From assembly GCA_942492855.1 (NCBI GenBank), contig OW818647.1:2852001-2916000 (forward strand): a DNA stretch of 64,000 bases. Reading direction: 5' to 3'. How positions within the stretch are numbered: the first letter of the stretch is position 1; every line of letters starts with the position of its first letter. Below the pieces are notes generated by a model, which had not been told where the DNA came from, did not search any database, and was given only the letters and a program-made list of their open reading frames with translations. Of this stretch, positions 25,380 to 33,827 are shown piece by piece. This stretch comes from G963677485 sp942492855 (GTDB taxonomy: Bacteria; Armatimonadota; HRBIN16). A program made the position numbers and the translations under genes.

Positions 25380-26723
25380 ATGTACCAGACCTATTACAAC
25401 CCTGAAATCTTCTGCCAGACCTTCGATGGTATCGACCGTGATAAGTATGTGGTGGCCACATATTACATGGACGACTGTCTGCCTGGCGAGGATTTCATCG
25501 ACCATTTTGCACTAGTGCAGGCGATGGCTCTGGAGGGCTCAACCGGCACATGGGAGAAGGTAGATGAGGACACGCCGGAAATGCGTGAGATCTATTCCTC
25601 CAAGATGGTGGGCTACTTTGAGCTGCCTTCAGATGACCCCAGCCGGAAACGGGCGATCGTGCAGCTTGCTTTCCCGCTGGCCGCATGGGGTAACAACATC
25701 ACCATGATGCTGCTGGCCATCGCGGGCAACTGTTTTGCTTACAGCCCTTCGATTCGGCTGCTGGACGTCTACCTCGGCGAGAACATCCTCAAGGGGTTCC
25801 AGGGACCGAAATTCGGAGTGCAGGGCATCCGCGACATCCTTCGCGTGGAAAAACGGCCTCTGTCGCTTCATATCATCAAGCCCAAAATGGGCATGACCCC
25901 CGAGCAGGTCGCTCATCAGTGCTACCAAACCGCCATCGGCGGTGTCGATATGATGAAGGACGACGAGATGACCTCGGACGTCGCCAACAGCAACTACCTC
26001 GAACGCCTGAAGGCTGTGAATGTCGCACTGGACAAAGCGGAGAGCGAGACGGGTAAACGCCCAATCTACCTGCTATCCATCACCCACGAGCCAGAGAAGA
26101 TGAAAGAGCGCGCCTACAAGGCGATTGATGCAGGTGCCAACGGTCTGCTGGTCACCTATTCGGCCGGTCTGGGTGCGCTACGCGAGCTGACCGAAGACCC
26201 CAAGATCAATGTGCCTGTGATGCTGCACGCCTCTCATATGATCGCCTCGTTGAAGAGCGTGTCATGGCCGGTAGGAGCCAAACTCTGCCGCCTGTGCGGT
26301 GCTGACCTGATGCTCACACCCACCATGTGGAGCTCCATCCCCATGGTGTCGCTTGAAGAGGGTGTCCGCACCAGTCACATGCAGTTGGCGCCTCTCGCCC
26401 ATATCAAGCCGACCTTCGCAATGCCTTGCGCCGGGGTCTACCCAGGGCTGGCACCCATCCTGGTCGGCGAATACGGCACGGATATCGTGATCCCCGCCGG
26501 CGGCGGGATGCTTGGACATCCGGACGGCTACACCGCAGGCGCGAAGTCGTGGCAGCAGGCGATCGCCGCCACGATGAGCGATGAACCATTCATCGAGTAT
26601 GCCAAACGGCCAGAGTGCGGTGAGCTCAGAAGAGCCATCAGCAAATGGGGATACCTCGAGCGACCGAAGAGCCCATGGCTGCGCGTCGCTCCCAAGTTCC
26701 ATCCAAAACACATGGAGCTGTAA
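25380..26723 (+). CDS. RuBisCO-like protein (form IV type, not a carboxylase)
   Basis: A 447-residue RuBisCO large-subunit homologue. Conserved positions are the IIKPKMG motif with K167 and K169 (K175/K177 of plant RuBisCO), the carbamylation/metal triad K193, D195, E196 in M-M-K-D-D-E (K201/D203/E204), H283 (H294) and the glycine-rich PAGGGMLGHP phosphate loop. Carboxylase residues are missing: R295 becomes Ala, H327 becomes Leu, loop-6 K334 is absent and S379 becomes Ala. It therefore keeps the enolising metal centre without the CO2-fixation apparatus, as in MtnW enolase and the RLPs of apionate catabolism. AAGGAG precedes the ATG. A tautomerase/enolase or decarboxylase role on a keto-sugar phosphate fits the neighbours. 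Confidence 0.9.
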   Translation: MYQTYYNPEIFCQTFDGIDRDKYVVATYYMDDCLPGEDFIDHFALVQAMALEGSTGTWEKVDEDTPEMREIYSSKMVGYFELPSDDPSRKRAIVQLAFPLAAWGNNITMMLLAIAGNCFAYSPSIRLLDVYLGENILKGFQGPKFGVQGIRDILRVEKRPLSLHIIKPKMGMTPEQVAHQCYQTAIGGVDMMKDDEMTSDVANSNYLERLKAVNVALDKAESETGKRPIYLLSITHEPEKMKERAYKAIDAGANGLLVTYSAGLGALRELTEDPKINVPVMLHASHMIASLKSVSWPVGAKLCRLCGADLMLTPTMWSSIPMVSLEEGVRTSHMQLAPLAHIKPTFAMPCAGVYPGLAPILVGEYGTDIVIPAGGGMLGHPDGYTAGAKSWQQAIAATMSDEPFIEYAKRPECGELRRAISKWGYLERPKSPWLRVAPKFHPKHMEL

Positions 26724-26855
26724 AGCTCTTGTCTGAAGGGGAGCAGGCAGCCGTAATTTGGTTACCTGCTCCCGTATCCCAACTTTACTTTACCGACAGC
26801 TTACCGACCGTGTGCGCAGATTTGTGTGCTGCACACCTACACAGAGGAATGATCG

Positions 26856-28343
26856 ATGACGACGGCAAAGCGGTTTTTGGCATATGACATTGGGGCATCA
26901 AACGGGCGGGCTGTGGTGGGGGAGTTCGATGGCGAGAAACTTACCTGTCGCGACATCTACCATTTCCCTAACGACCCTGTGCATGTGCCTGGCGGATTCC
27001 ACTGGGACATATTCCGGTTGTTTCACGAGGTCAAGCAGGGATTGTGGGCGTACCGCTCGGAGTTCGGCTGCGAGCTGGATGGCATCGGGATTGACACCTG
27101 GGGCGTGGATTTCGGCTTGTTCGACAGAAACGGCAGGCTGTTGGGAAATCCACACCATTACCGTGACAGCCGCTGCGATGGAGCCGCCGAGGAGCTGAGG
27201 CAGGTCATCGATGGCTATGAGTTGTTTCAGCAGACCGGCGTGGCGATCCAACAGGTAGCGACTATCACTCAGATGTATGCATATGCGAAGAATAAGTCAC
27301 CGCTGCTTGAGGTGGCCAAGTCGTTCTTGATGATTCCGAGTATCTTCAACTACTACCTGACCGGCGAGAAGGTGGATGAGCACTCCAATATCTCCAACAC
27401 CGCATTGCTGGCCATTAAGGACAACACCCCCGCCAAGGGGGTGTTAAGTGCCATCGGCATCTCGCGGAATATTCTACCCCGGTTTGTGATGCCTGGAGAC
27501 ACCATAGGTCCGCTACGCGGTCGGGTGGCGGATGAGCTCGGGATGGGCTCGGTTCCGGTATTTGCCCCAGCGACGCACGACTCAGCGAGCGCAGTGCTGT
27601 CCATACCCGCTGACCCAACAACCAACTGGGCGTTTTTGAGCTGCGGAACCTGGTCTGTTCTGGGAGTGGAGACCGACAGGCCGATTTTGGGTCCCAGGGC
27701 TTACGAGTTGAACCTCACGAGTGCTGCCACCGCTGACGGCAAGTATATGTCGCGCTTCAACATCAACGGTCTTTGGATACTGCAGGAGATTCGCAGGGCG
27801 TGGGAGGGGCAGGGAAGCCGGATGAACTGGCGTGGCATGGTGCGTGTAGTTGCCTCCACCGAGCCGTTCACCGCGTTCATCGATGTGGACGACCCGGCCT
27901 TCGCCGATCCGGTAGACATGCCTTCCGCGATCATTGAATACTTGACATCCACAGAGCAGCGAATCCCTGACGATAAGGGCACCATGGTGCGGATCGTGCT
28001 GGAGAGCTTGGCGATGAAATACCGCTATCTGCTGCGCCAGATCAAGGAGCTGTCAGGGAAGCCCATTGACGTGCTGCACATCGTGGGTGGCGGAGTGAAG
28101 AACACGGTGCTGTGCAGCTTGACCGCCAGTGCGGTTGGTATTCCTGTGGTGGCCGGCCCCATGGAAGCGACCTGCAGCGGCAACCTGCTGACCCAGATGA
28201 TGGGAGCTGGAATTGTAAAGACGATAGATGAGGGGCGCATGCTGTTGCGATCCTCCTACGACCTGACTTTGTATAAGCCGCACCATGCTAAAGCATGGGA
28301 CGAGGCCTATCAACGATACCTGAAAGTGACAGGGAGGAAATAA
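26856..28343 (+). CDS. Rhamnulokinase-like FGGY carbohydrate kinase
   Basis: A 495-residue FGGY kinase. It opens with A-Y-D-I-G-A-S-N-G-R-A-V-V-G, the RhaB-type phosphate-1 loop, and then IDTWGVDFGL, H-Y-R-D-S-R, the catalytic aspartate in P-A-T-H-D-S-A-S-A-V, F-L-S-C-G-T-W-S-V-L-G-V-E, and V-G-G-G-V-K-N followed by AGPMEATCSGN. These are rhamnulokinase signatures; the usual EATAxGN is E-A-T-C-S-G-N here. It should phosphorylate C1 of a ketose such as rhamnulose or fuculose. AGAGGA lies upstream of ATG 26856. It is followed 2 bp later by the TIM-barrel isomerase, so an isomerise-then-phosphorylate sequence is likely. Confidence 0.88.
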   Translation: MTTAKRFLAYDIGASNGRAVVGEFDGEKLTCRDIYHFPNDPVHVPGGFHWDIFRLFHEVKQGLWAYRSEFGCELDGIGIDTWGVDFGLFDRNGRLLGNPHHYRDSRCDGAAEELRQVIDGYELFQQTGVAIQQVATITQMYAYAKNKSPLLEVAKSFLMIPSIFNYYLTGEKVDEHSNISNTALLAIKDNTPAKGVLSAIGISRNILPRFVMPGDTIGPLRGRVADELGMGSVPVFAPATHDSASAVLSIPADPTTNWAFLSCGTWSVLGVETDRPILGPRAYELNLTSAATADGKYMSRFNINGLWILQEIRRAWEGQGSRMNWRGMVRVVASTEPFTAFIDVDDPAFADPVDMPSAIIEYLTSTEQRIPDDKGTMVRIVLESLAMKYRYLLRQIKELSGKPIDVLHIVGGGVKNTVLCSLTASAVGIPVVAGPMEATCSGNLLTQMMGAGIVKTIDEGRMLLRSSYDLTLYKPHHAKAWDEAYQRYLKVTGRK

Positions 28344-28345
28344 GA

Positions 28346-29326
28346 ATGCTTGGTAAGAACAAACTGGGTGCGTGCCTTCCGACATTCGGCTCGTGTGCCG
28401 ACAGGTACTGCCTCTCGGGATATGGCGGGGGCGGCACCACGATGGAAGAGATGCTGGACCTGGCCACTCAGGTCAAACAGCTTGATGGCCTGGAGATCGT
28501 GGGCAACTGGCATGTCAATGACCAAAATATTGAGATGGTGAAGAGACTATTCGCGGAGCGAAACCTTGAGATCAGCATGGTGGTGCCGGACCTATGGACG
28601 CAGGCGAAGTGGGGTAAAGGCAGTCTGGCCTCCCAGAACCCAGCGATTCGCAAGGCGGCGGTGGCGGAAGTAAAGAAGTCGATGGACTGGGCGGCGGGGG
28701 TGGGCTGCTCGTATGTTGACGTGTGGCCCGGTCAGGACGGATACGACTATCCGCTTCAAGCGGACTTCACTGAGGCGTGGAAATGGATGAAAGACGGGAT
28801 TGAGGATTGTGCGGCCCATCGCTCCGATGTGAAGGTGCTGGTTGAGTATAAGCTCAAAGAGCCTCGCACGCATTGCTACATCAACAGTGCTGCGAAGACG
28901 ATCCTGCTGATTGACGGACTGCCGAACACCGGTGTCCTGCTGGATATCGGCCACTCAATGGCTGCTGGCGAGAATATCGCTGAAGCAGCGGCATTGCTGG
29001 ACGACTACGGATGCCTTGACTACCTGCATCTCAATGATAACTACCGCGTGTGGGACGATGACATGATGTTCGCCGCGGTGAATATCCCGGAGGCACTAGA
29101 GTTCATCTTCTGGCTGAAGAAACTGCGCTACACCGGATGGTTGACGCTGGATATCTTCCCATACCGCGAAGACAAAATACCGGTAGTGGAGAACTGCTTT
29201 GCCTGGCTGACGACCCTGATGACGGCGGTCGAAAAGAAGGGCGTTTCCGAAATTGAGGCCGTGCTGCGATCGGCCGATGCAAACCGCAGCGTCGCGCTGG
29301 TCCGCGAATTGCTGACAGGGGGATGA
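28346..29326 (+). CDS. Xylose-isomerase-like TIM-barrel sugar isomerase/epimerase (RhaI-like)
   Basis: 326 residues from ATG 28346 with GGGAGG upstream; an earlier frame start at 28295 would overlap the kinase. Candidate metal ligands follow the order of RhaI-type rhamnose isomerases: Glu in V-L-V-E-Y-K, Asp-Ile-Gly-His in V-L-L-D-I-G-H-S, His in L-H-L-N-D-N-Y, and Asp in V-W-D-D-D-M. The segment Y-V-D-V-W-P-G-Q-D-G-Y-D-Y-P also recalls RhaI. It probably interconverts an aldose and ketose (or epimerises one) before the kinase acts. Whether the substrate is L-rhamnose cannot be decided from sequence. Confidence 0.78.
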   Translation: MLGKNKLGACLPTFGSCADRYCLSGYGGGGTTMEEMLDLATQVKQLDGLEIVGNWHVNDQNIEMVKRLFAERNLEISMVVPDLWTQAKWGKGSLASQNPAIRKAAVAEVKKSMDWAAGVGCSYVDVWPGQDGYDYPLQADFTEAWKWMKDGIEDCAAHRSDVKVLVEYKLKEPRTHCYINSAAKTILLIDGLPNTGVLLDIGHSMAAGENIAEAAALLDDYGCLDYLHLNDNYRVWDDDMMFAAVNIPEALEFIFWLKKLRYTGWLTLDIFPYREDKIPVVENCFAWLTTLMTAVEKKGVSEIEAVLRSADANRSVALVRELLTGG

Positions 29327-29330
29327 TACG

Positions 29331-30332
29331 TTGACTCATGAAACACGCGACCTGAGAGGCCGTGAACCCGAACAAGAGATACCGGCAGATAAGCTGCTTA
29401 CCATGTACAAAACCATGGTGCGGATCCGCCGGTTTGAGGACACCATACATCTGAGATTCTTGAAAGGCACGTTGCCCGGCACAGTGCATCTATATCAGGG
29501 GCAGGAGGCCGTGGCGGTCGGTGTGTGCGCGCATCTGAACGATCAAGACGCCGTCGCCAGCACACACAGACCGCATGGCCACGCCATCGCCAAGGGAGTG
29601 AGCCTGCGTTCGTTGATGGCGGAGTTGTACGGCAAGGAGACGGGCTGCTGCAAGGGAAAAGGCGGCTCTATGCATGTGGGAGACGCTTCTGTGGGTATGC
29701 TGCCGGCTATCGCCATTGTGGGTGGTGGTCTGACCATCGCTACAGGCTGCGGACTGGCGTTCAAAATGCAGAAGAACCACAACGTGGCAATCGCATTTCT
29801 TGGTGATGGCGCGTCCAACGAGGGCGACTTCCACGAAGCGCTGAACATGGCGGCGATTTGGAACCTGCCGGTGGTGTTCGTGTGTGAAAACAACCTGTAT
29901 GGCGCCTCCACCAGCCTGAGTCTGGTCTGCAAGCTGGAAGATATCGCAGATCGCGCTGCCAGTTACGACATGCCATCGTCGATCTGCGACGGTAATGACC
30001 TCTTCTCAGTGTATGGGGCGTTGGATGAGGCGGTAGCACAGGCGCGATCTGGCGGCGGTCCAAGCCTGGTGGAGTGCAAGACCTACCGCATCGGCGGCCA
30101 CTCCCGCTCAGACGGTAACGCCTACCGTGACAAAGAAGAAGAGAAGCTCTGGTTTGAGCACGACCCCATTCGCAACCTGCAGATAAAGCTGATCAGCATG
30201 GGCGTGATGACAGAACCCGATATCGCACGCATCGATGATGAGATCGAAAAAGAGATCGAAGATGCGACCGAGTTTGCGGTAAACAGCCCGCTTCCTTTAC
30301 CGGACGAGTGCTTTACGGACCTCTGGGCATAG
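29331..30332 (+). CDS. 2-oxoacid/acetoin dehydrogenase E1 alpha subunit
   Basis: A 333-residue thiamine-diphosphate-dependent E1 alpha. It starts at TTG 29331, with AGGGGG 8 bp upstream and only 4 bp after the isomerase. Typical motifs are M-V-R-I-R-R-F-E-D, S-T-H-R-P-H-G-H, G-K-G-G-S-M-H and the TPP/Mg motif G-D-G-A-S-N-E-G-D-F-H-E-A-L-N with the distal N-N. The family decarboxylates pyruvate, branched 2-oxoacids or cleaves acetoin. The substrate here is unknown, but the complex probably turns the oxoacid end product of the RLP pathway into acyl-CoA. Confidence 0.92.
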   Translation: MTHETRDLRGREPEQEIPADKLLTMYKTMVRIRRFEDTIHLRFLKGTLPGTVHLYQGQEAVAVGVCAHLNDQDAVASTHRPHGHAIAKGVSLRSLMAELYGKETGCCKGKGGSMHVGDASVGMLPAIAIVGGGLTIATGCGLAFKMQKNHNVAIAFLGDGASNEGDFHEALNMAAIWNLPVVFVCENNLYGASTSLSLVCKLEDIADRAASYDMPSSICDGNDLFSVYGALDEAVAQARSGGGPSLVECKTYRIGGHSRSDGNAYRDKEEEKLWFEHDPIRNLQIKLISMGVMTEPDIARIDDEIEKEIEDATEFAVNSPLPLPDECFTDLWA

Positions 30333-30344
30333 GAGAAGAGAGAT

Positions 30345-31364
30345 ATGAAAAAACTGTCATACGCCGAAGCGATACGGGAAGGCATCAAAGAGGAGATGGA
30401 GCGCGATCAGCGCGTGTTCTGTATCGGTGAAGATATCGGGGTGGAGAACGGCTTCGGCGGTGCGTTTACGGTCACCCTTGGATTGTCCGACATCTTTGGG
30501 CATGAGCGAATCCTCGATACCCCCATTTCCGAAGCCGGTTTGGCGGGGGCCGCCATCGGCGCGGCTATGATGGGCATGCGCCCCATCGCCGATGTGCAGT
30601 ATTGCGATTTCCTGTTTTGCTGTATGGACCAGATGATCAACGAAGCCCCGAAGATGCGTTACATGTCCGGTGGCGGGTTTTCGGTGCCGATGGTGATGCG
30701 CGCCCCTGTGGGGGTGACCGCCCGCGGTGCCCAGCACGCCCAGAGCGTGGAGAGCTATTTCATGCACTGCCCTGGCTGGAAGATCGCCTGCCCTTCGAAT
30801 GCATACGACGCGAAAGGCATACTGAAAACCGCCGTGCGGGACGACAACCCTGTGTTGATATTTGAGCACAAGAAGCTGTATGGTGCCAAAGGCATCCGCA
30901 AGGTTGAAGGGGCACTAGATGCCTCCAGCGATATCCCTGAGGAGGACTACACTATCCCTGAGGGTAAAGCACGAATCGTCCGCACCGGAAAGCACGTGAC
31001 CGTGCTGGCCAACCTCAGGATGGTCTACGAGGCTGGCTTCGCCGCCAGTGAACTGGCGGAAGAGGGGATTGAGGTGGAACTGATCGACCCGCGCTGGCTG
31101 GTGCCGTTTGACTATGAGACGCTCTATGCCTCTGTCAAGAAGACGGGCCGGCTGGTGGTGGTGCATGAAGATACCATCACGGGCGGATGGGGCGCTGAGA
31201 TCGCCGCGAAGGCGATGTTCGATGTGTTCGATTATCTGGACGCGCCGGTCTGGCGTGTTGCTGCACCGGATACCCCCGCCCCCTTCTCGCCTCCACTGGA
31301 GGATGTGTATGTGCCGAGTAAAGAGCGCATCAAGCAGGCCATACGGAAGGTCTGTTACCGGTAG
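30345..31364 (+). CDS. 2-oxoacid/acetoin dehydrogenase E1 beta subunit
   Basis: A 339-residue beta subunit, 12 bp after E1 alpha, with GGAGAAGAG upstream of ATG 30345. Conserved features are IGEDIGVENGFGG, the TPP-contacting glutamate in D-T-P-I-S-E-A-G-L-A-G-A-A-I-G, M-R-A-P-V-G, and the C-terminal transketolase-like domain I-D-P-R-W-L-V-P-F-D and V-V-H-E-D-T-I-T-G-G-W-G-A-E. It forms the alpha2-beta2 E1 that reductively acylates the lipoyl E2 encoded at 20544-21863. Last gene of the plus arm. Confidence 0.92.
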   Translation: MKKLSYAEAIREGIKEEMERDQRVFCIGEDIGVENGFGGAFTVTLGLSDIFGHERILDTPISEAGLAGAAIGAAMMGMRPIADVQYCDFLFCCMDQMINEAPKMRYMSGGGFSVPMVMRAPVGVTARGAQHAQSVESYFMHCPGWKIACPSNAYDAKGILKTAVRDDNPVLIFEHKKLYGAKGIRKVEGALDASSDIPEEDYTIPEGKARIVRTGKHVTVLANLRMVYEAGFAASELAEEGIEVELIDPRWLVPFDYETLYASVKKTGRLVVVHEDTITGGWGAEIAAKAMFDVFDYLDAPVWRVAAPDTPAPFSPPLEDVYVPSKERIKQAIRKVCYR

Positions 31365-31380
31365 GGGGGCACGCCAATTG

Positions 31381-31586
31381 GTAGGGGCGGTTCGCGAACC
31401 GCCCTTCTTGCATGCGATATGGCCTTTTATGCCACACGAATGAATCGGTCCGATCCGTCCCATCCGTCCGATGACCGCCCCGGTTAGGAGAAAACCGGCG
31501 CGGACATTGGCGATCGAAAGACCGGTCAGGTAGGGGCGACCGGCGGTCGCCCACAAATGCCAATCGGGAGATTGGCGTTCCCAGGG
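31381..31586. repeat. Palindromic repeats between convergent operons
   Basis: GTAGGGGCGGTTCGCGAACC (31381 onward, full hairpin to 31403), a second GTAGGGGCGACCGGCGGTCG hairpin at 31530-31552, and the GCCAATCGGGAGATTGGC palindrome at 31559-31576. The first two belong to the GTAGGGGCG family. Any of these hairpins could end the E1 beta transcript, but none has a convincing U-tract. Confidence 0.7.
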
Positions 31587-32669
31587 CTACCCCAGACAGA
31601 GTTTGCGCATCTGCGCGGCGGCGTAGGCCATGTTCTCCAGCGAGACGTCCGGCGGGATGAGGTGGTCAAACCCGGGCACGTAGCGGCCGAGTTCCATCGT
31701 GCGGGCGGCTTTCTCGATCTCGCGGTCGATGGCCGACTTGTCTTTCGCCAGCGCGCGCTTGTCCAAACCGCCTAGCAGACCCATCTCTGGGTGCAGCTTG
31801 CGAATCTCGTAGATGTCATTGCCTGCCTGCACTTCAAACGGGAACATCATGTTCACGCCGTGTTCCTCAAACACGGTCAGCAGTTCGCTGCAGTCACCGT
31901 CCGTGTCCACATCCATGATCGGCACATTGTGGGCATCGGCGAACTCTTTTATGCGGTCATAGCAGGGCATCATGAATTTCTCCACCATGCGTGGGCTGAT
32001 CAGCGAGCCCTGTCGGCCGCTCATGTCTTCCCAGATGTGGATGACATCGATCTGCATATGCTTCGCCGCTTCGCCCCACAGGAACAGCCACATGCTGGTG
32101 AGGTGCTCCATCATATCTTGCACCATCTCCGGCTCATCGTAGAAGGCGACCAGCAAATTCTCAACACCCATCAGATCGCGTGGTGAGCCGAAAACCCCCC
32201 AGGGGAAGTCGCCCACCTGCAGCGCTTCACCTGACTGCTCGAAGCTGGCTTTGACCTCATCCCAGTTGACGATGATTCGATTCATATCGCCGATCTGGAG
32301 GCGTTCCTCTTTCAGCTTCGCCCAGTCGTCCGGCGTTTTAACGGGGTAGTCCAGGAATTCAGGGATGCTGCCGCCGTCTTTTCGTCCGCGCTGGGTCACG
32401 CCGCGCGCATCGCGCCAGATGATACGGTTCTCGGTCTCTTCCAACACCTCGGGCGTAAACTCAGGGTAGATTCCATATACAAAAGGAATCGACCTGCAGC
32501 TCCCTTCGTATTGAAAGGCCGCATGATAATTGAAATTGGGGTCTCCACTCTCTTGCTTCCAGCGTTCGAAGGTCTCACCCCACGGGTGCCAGCCAATCCC
32601 GGCTCCGAACGGAACGTGGTCTATCGGCTTTCCTAGAAGGCAATTAACAAAACGCTCGCCGGGCTTCAT
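31587..32669 (-). CDS. Uroporphyrinogen-decarboxylase-fold protein (methyltransferase-like), not HemE
   Basis: About 360 residues from ATG 32669; the frame extends to 32750 and TTG 32678 is another plausible start with AGGAG upstream. The URO-D fold is indicated by M-K-P-G-E-R-F at the start, E-D-M-S-G-R-Q-G and ISPRMVEKFMMPCY in the second half, M-D-V-D-T-D-G-D, and LLGGLDKRAL near the C-terminus. The HemE N-terminal substrate motif R-Q-A-G-R is absent. Such paralogues are common beside Gfo/Idh/MocA oxidoreductases in glycan-degrading bacteria. Some are corrinoid methyltransferases, but the role here is unknown. Confidence 0.8.
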   Translation of the reverse strand: MKPGERFVNCLLGKPIDHVPFGAGIGWHPWGETFERWKQESGDPNFNYHAAFQYEGSCRSIPFVYGIYPEFTPEVLEETENRIIWRDARGVTQRGRKDGGSIPEFLDYPVKTPDDWAKLKEERLQIGDMNRIIVNWDEVKASFEQSGEALQVGDFPWGVFGSPRDLMGVENLLVAFYDEPEMVQDMMEHLTSMWLFLWGEAAKHMQIDVIHIWEDMSGRQGSLISPRMVEKFMMPCYDRIKEFADAHNVPIMDVDTDGDCSELLTVFEEHGVNMMFPFEVQAGNDIYEIRKLHPEMGLLGGLDKRALAKDKSAIDREIEKAARTMELGRYVPGFDHLIPPDVSLENMAYAAAQMRKLCLG

Positions 32670-32764
32670 GGTGTTCAAAGTTGGTCGCTCCTGTGATATC
32701 AAAACTCGTTTGATGTGTTTGTGGGGGGCGGGTTGCACCTCGTCCCCCACAAATAATGGCCGTT

Positions 32765-33820
32765 TTACTGACCGTATTTTAGCCGGATATACTCGCGGCA
32801 GTTGAGCATATCTTTGAGTGCTTCCTCAGCCGTGGTCAGAGGGGCGATCTCGCCGCGTACGGCCCGGCAGAAGTTGATAGCCTGCTGGCGCATCGCACTG
32901 ATGGTGGGCATCACCGGGCTGACGAACTCCGGGGTGACCCCGTTGCCTGGATCGCGGAATATCTCCACGGTTCCTGCGCGGTTGATGGACACTGGTGCCG
33001 GTAGCTTCATGCGCACATAACCGTGCTCGAAGCAGACCAGGTTCTCTTCCTGCCAGTCGATACTCGTCTGGTAAGGGGTCATCTCGATGGTGCCGCACAC
33101 GCCGTTGTCACCCTGCACCGCCAGCAACACGCCCGATGGGTCGGCATAAGTCACGTGGTAGTCAGCGCCAATCAGGTGGCGCATCATGTTGATCTGGTGG
33201 ACGTAGTAGTTCACGAACTCCCAGTATCGGGTGAAGGTATCCTTGTCCATCTCGGTATCGGCGGGATCGCAGTCCAGCGGAGGCATGGGGTCGTTGCCGT
33301 TCACCATGTCGAAGAAGCCATTGGCAACCCAGTCACCAGCGGGCATCAGCAGGCGCACGTACTTGCGGGCACCCAGCTCACCGGTGCTCAGCAGCCGGTC
33401 GATCTCGGCTTTACCGGCCATCGTGGCGGGGTCGCTGCGCTTGTGGTAGCCCACCATGTGCCAGCTCTTGCTGCCAGCCAGAGTTTTCAGAAGCTGCTCA
33501 CCCACGGCCACATTACCGGCCAGAGGCTTTTCGGTAAACACGGGCAGACCCGCCGCATATAGTTCCGTCAGAACCACACCGTGTCGGGTGAACTGCTGGG
33601 ACGCCACCAGCGCATCCAGCTCTTCATTGGCCAGCATCTCGGCGGTGTTGGTGTAGACCTTCTTGACGCCGTATTTGGTGGCCACTAACTGACCGTGGTT
33701 GGCGCGGACTTCGGAAATAGCCACCACTTCACAATACTCGGGAAGGGTTGCGTAGTTGCGCAGGTGGGAGCATTGGCCCATCCCGCCAACGCCCACGAAA
33801 CCAACTCTTACTTTATCCAT
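32765..33820 (-). CDS. Gfo/Idh/MocA-family oxidoreductase
   Basis: A 351-residue NAD(P)-dependent sugar oxidoreductase. The Rossmann start is V-G-F-V-G-V-G-G-M-G-Q, and F-T-E-K-P-L-A-G-N carries the conserved lysine of the E-K-P motif. The substrate domain contains the candidate catalytic pair in Y-Y-V-H-Q-I-N-M-M-R-H-L. Members oxidise or epimerise sugars and cyclitols. It is 7 bp downstream of the VCBS-repeat gene and ~95 bp upstream of the URO-D-like gene, all on the minus strand, so the three are probably one operon. Confidence 0.9.
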   Translation of the reverse strand: MDKVRVGFVGVGGMGQCSHLRNYATLPEYCEVVAISEVRANHGQLVATKYGVKKVYTNTAEMLANEELDALVASQQFTRHGVVLTELYAAGLPVFTEKPLAGNVAVGEQLLKTLAGSKSWHMVGYHKRSDPATMAGKAEIDRLLSTGELGARKYVRLLMPAGDWVANGFFDMVNGNDPMPPLDCDPADTEMDKDTFTRYWEFVNYYVHQINMMRHLIGADYHVTYADPSGVLLAVQGDNGVCGTIEMTPYQTSIDWQEENLVCFEHGYVRMKLPAPVSINRAGTVEIFRDPGNGVTPEFVSPVMPTISAMRQQAINFCRAVRGEIAPLTTAEEALKDMLNCREYIRLKYGQ

Positions 33821-33827
33821 ATCGAAA

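Noticed and set aside
25380..26723. RuBisCO homologue as evidence for CO2 fixation
   Set aside because: The loop-6 lysine, R295, H327 and S379 equivalents are missing and no phosphoribulokinase is nearby; the protein is form IV-like.
31587..32669. HemE (haem biosynthesis) assignment
   Set aside because: It lacks the R-Q-A-G-R substrate motif and sits among sugar genes; it is a URO-D-fold paralogue.
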